From Bacteroidota bacterium (GTDB taxonomy: Bacteria > Bacteroidota > Ignavibacteria > Ignavibacteriales > Ignavibacteriaceae): a stretch of 6,421 bases of DNA. Position 1 is the stretch's first letter. Every line of letters starts with the position of its first letter. Location of the stretch: positions 1-6,421 of the forward strand of contig JAJYOQ010000244.1 of NCBI GenBank assembly GCA_021796135.1, read 5' to 3'. This document shows, piece after piece, positions 6,353 to 6,421 of this stretch. Below the pieces are notes generated by a model. It did no database searches, had not been told where the DNA came from, and saw only the letters and a program-made list of their open reading frames with translations. Made by a program: the position numbers and the translations under genes.

Positions 6353-6421
6353 TCACCAATATTCCTTTTTAATGGAAATGAAATTTGTAAGATTGTTCCG
6401 GTGTCAATATTTGATTCAAGG
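6349..6421 (-). CDS. C-terminal end of a probable sensor histidine kinase (partial)
   Basis: Only the last 23 codons lie in the window, read up to TGA at 6351-6349. The end reads LESNIDTGTILQISFPLKRN and then IGE. It matches the closing strand of the HATPase domain of sensor kinases, where an ES segment is followed by GT, a hydrophobic residue and a final PL. The stop overlaps the start of the next gene as ATGA, so the two are cotranscribed and probably translationally coupled. The family call rests on a short motif, so other ATPases of the same fold are possible. If correct, a two-component sensor sits at the head of the flagellar operon. Confidence 0.65.
   Translation of the reverse strand, partial: LESNIDTGTILQISFPLKRNIGE

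Noticed and set aside
1..6421. Mobile elements, CRISPR arrays, tRNA or rRNA genes
   Set aside because: Contiguous minus-strand flagellar genes fill the window; no direct-repeat arrays, terminal inverted repeats or structured RNA genes were seen.

Overview
The window holds a tightly packed flagellar rod, ring and hook-junction operon. Every gene lies on the minus strand, so transcription runs from position 6421 down to 1. In that order the genes are: the last codons of a probable sensor histidine kinase (6421-6349), an unrecognised membrane protein of 202 residues (6352-5744), flgF (5697-4993), flgG (4979-4179), flgA (4170-3517), flgH (3512-2940), flgI (2932-1844), flgJ with a lytic transglycosylase domain (1847-1008), a flgN-like chaperone gene (about 1030-578), and the start of flgK (578-1), which runs off the left edge.

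The genes overlap by 1 to 23 bases or sit 4 to 46 bases apart, and no terminator or convincing promoter is visible. The window therefore looks like the middle of one long transcript whose promoter lies beyond 6421. No stretch longer than 46 bases lacks a gene. The plus strand carries only open-frame shadows.

The genes form an assembly line. FlgF and FlgG build the proximal and distal parts of the rod. FlgJ caps the growing rod and opens the peptidoglycan. FlgA is the periplasmic chaperone for FlgI, which forms the P ring. FlgH forms the L ring in the outer membrane. FlgN delivers FlgK, the first hook-filament junction protein, to the export gate. L- and P-ring genes imply a cell with an outer membrane.

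The DNA is AT-rich by eye. The signal peptides of FlgI, FlgH and the 202-residue protein all end with Ala or Ser followed by Gln, a pattern reported for Bacteroidetes. Several genes nevertheless have clear AGGAG-type ribosome binding sites, which are weak or absent in most Bacteroidetes proper. The mix suggests a flagellated relative in the Bacteroidota/Ignavibacteria/Chlorobi group, but this is an inference.

Most of the window is a conventional flagellar operon. The parts most worth a second look are the 202-residue membrane protein with its SwrB/DUF2802-like tail and the kinase fused to the operon by an ATGA overlap, an L-ring protein with no lipidation cysteine, the near-complete absence of cysteine across the operon, and the FlgJ-transglycosylase fusion.
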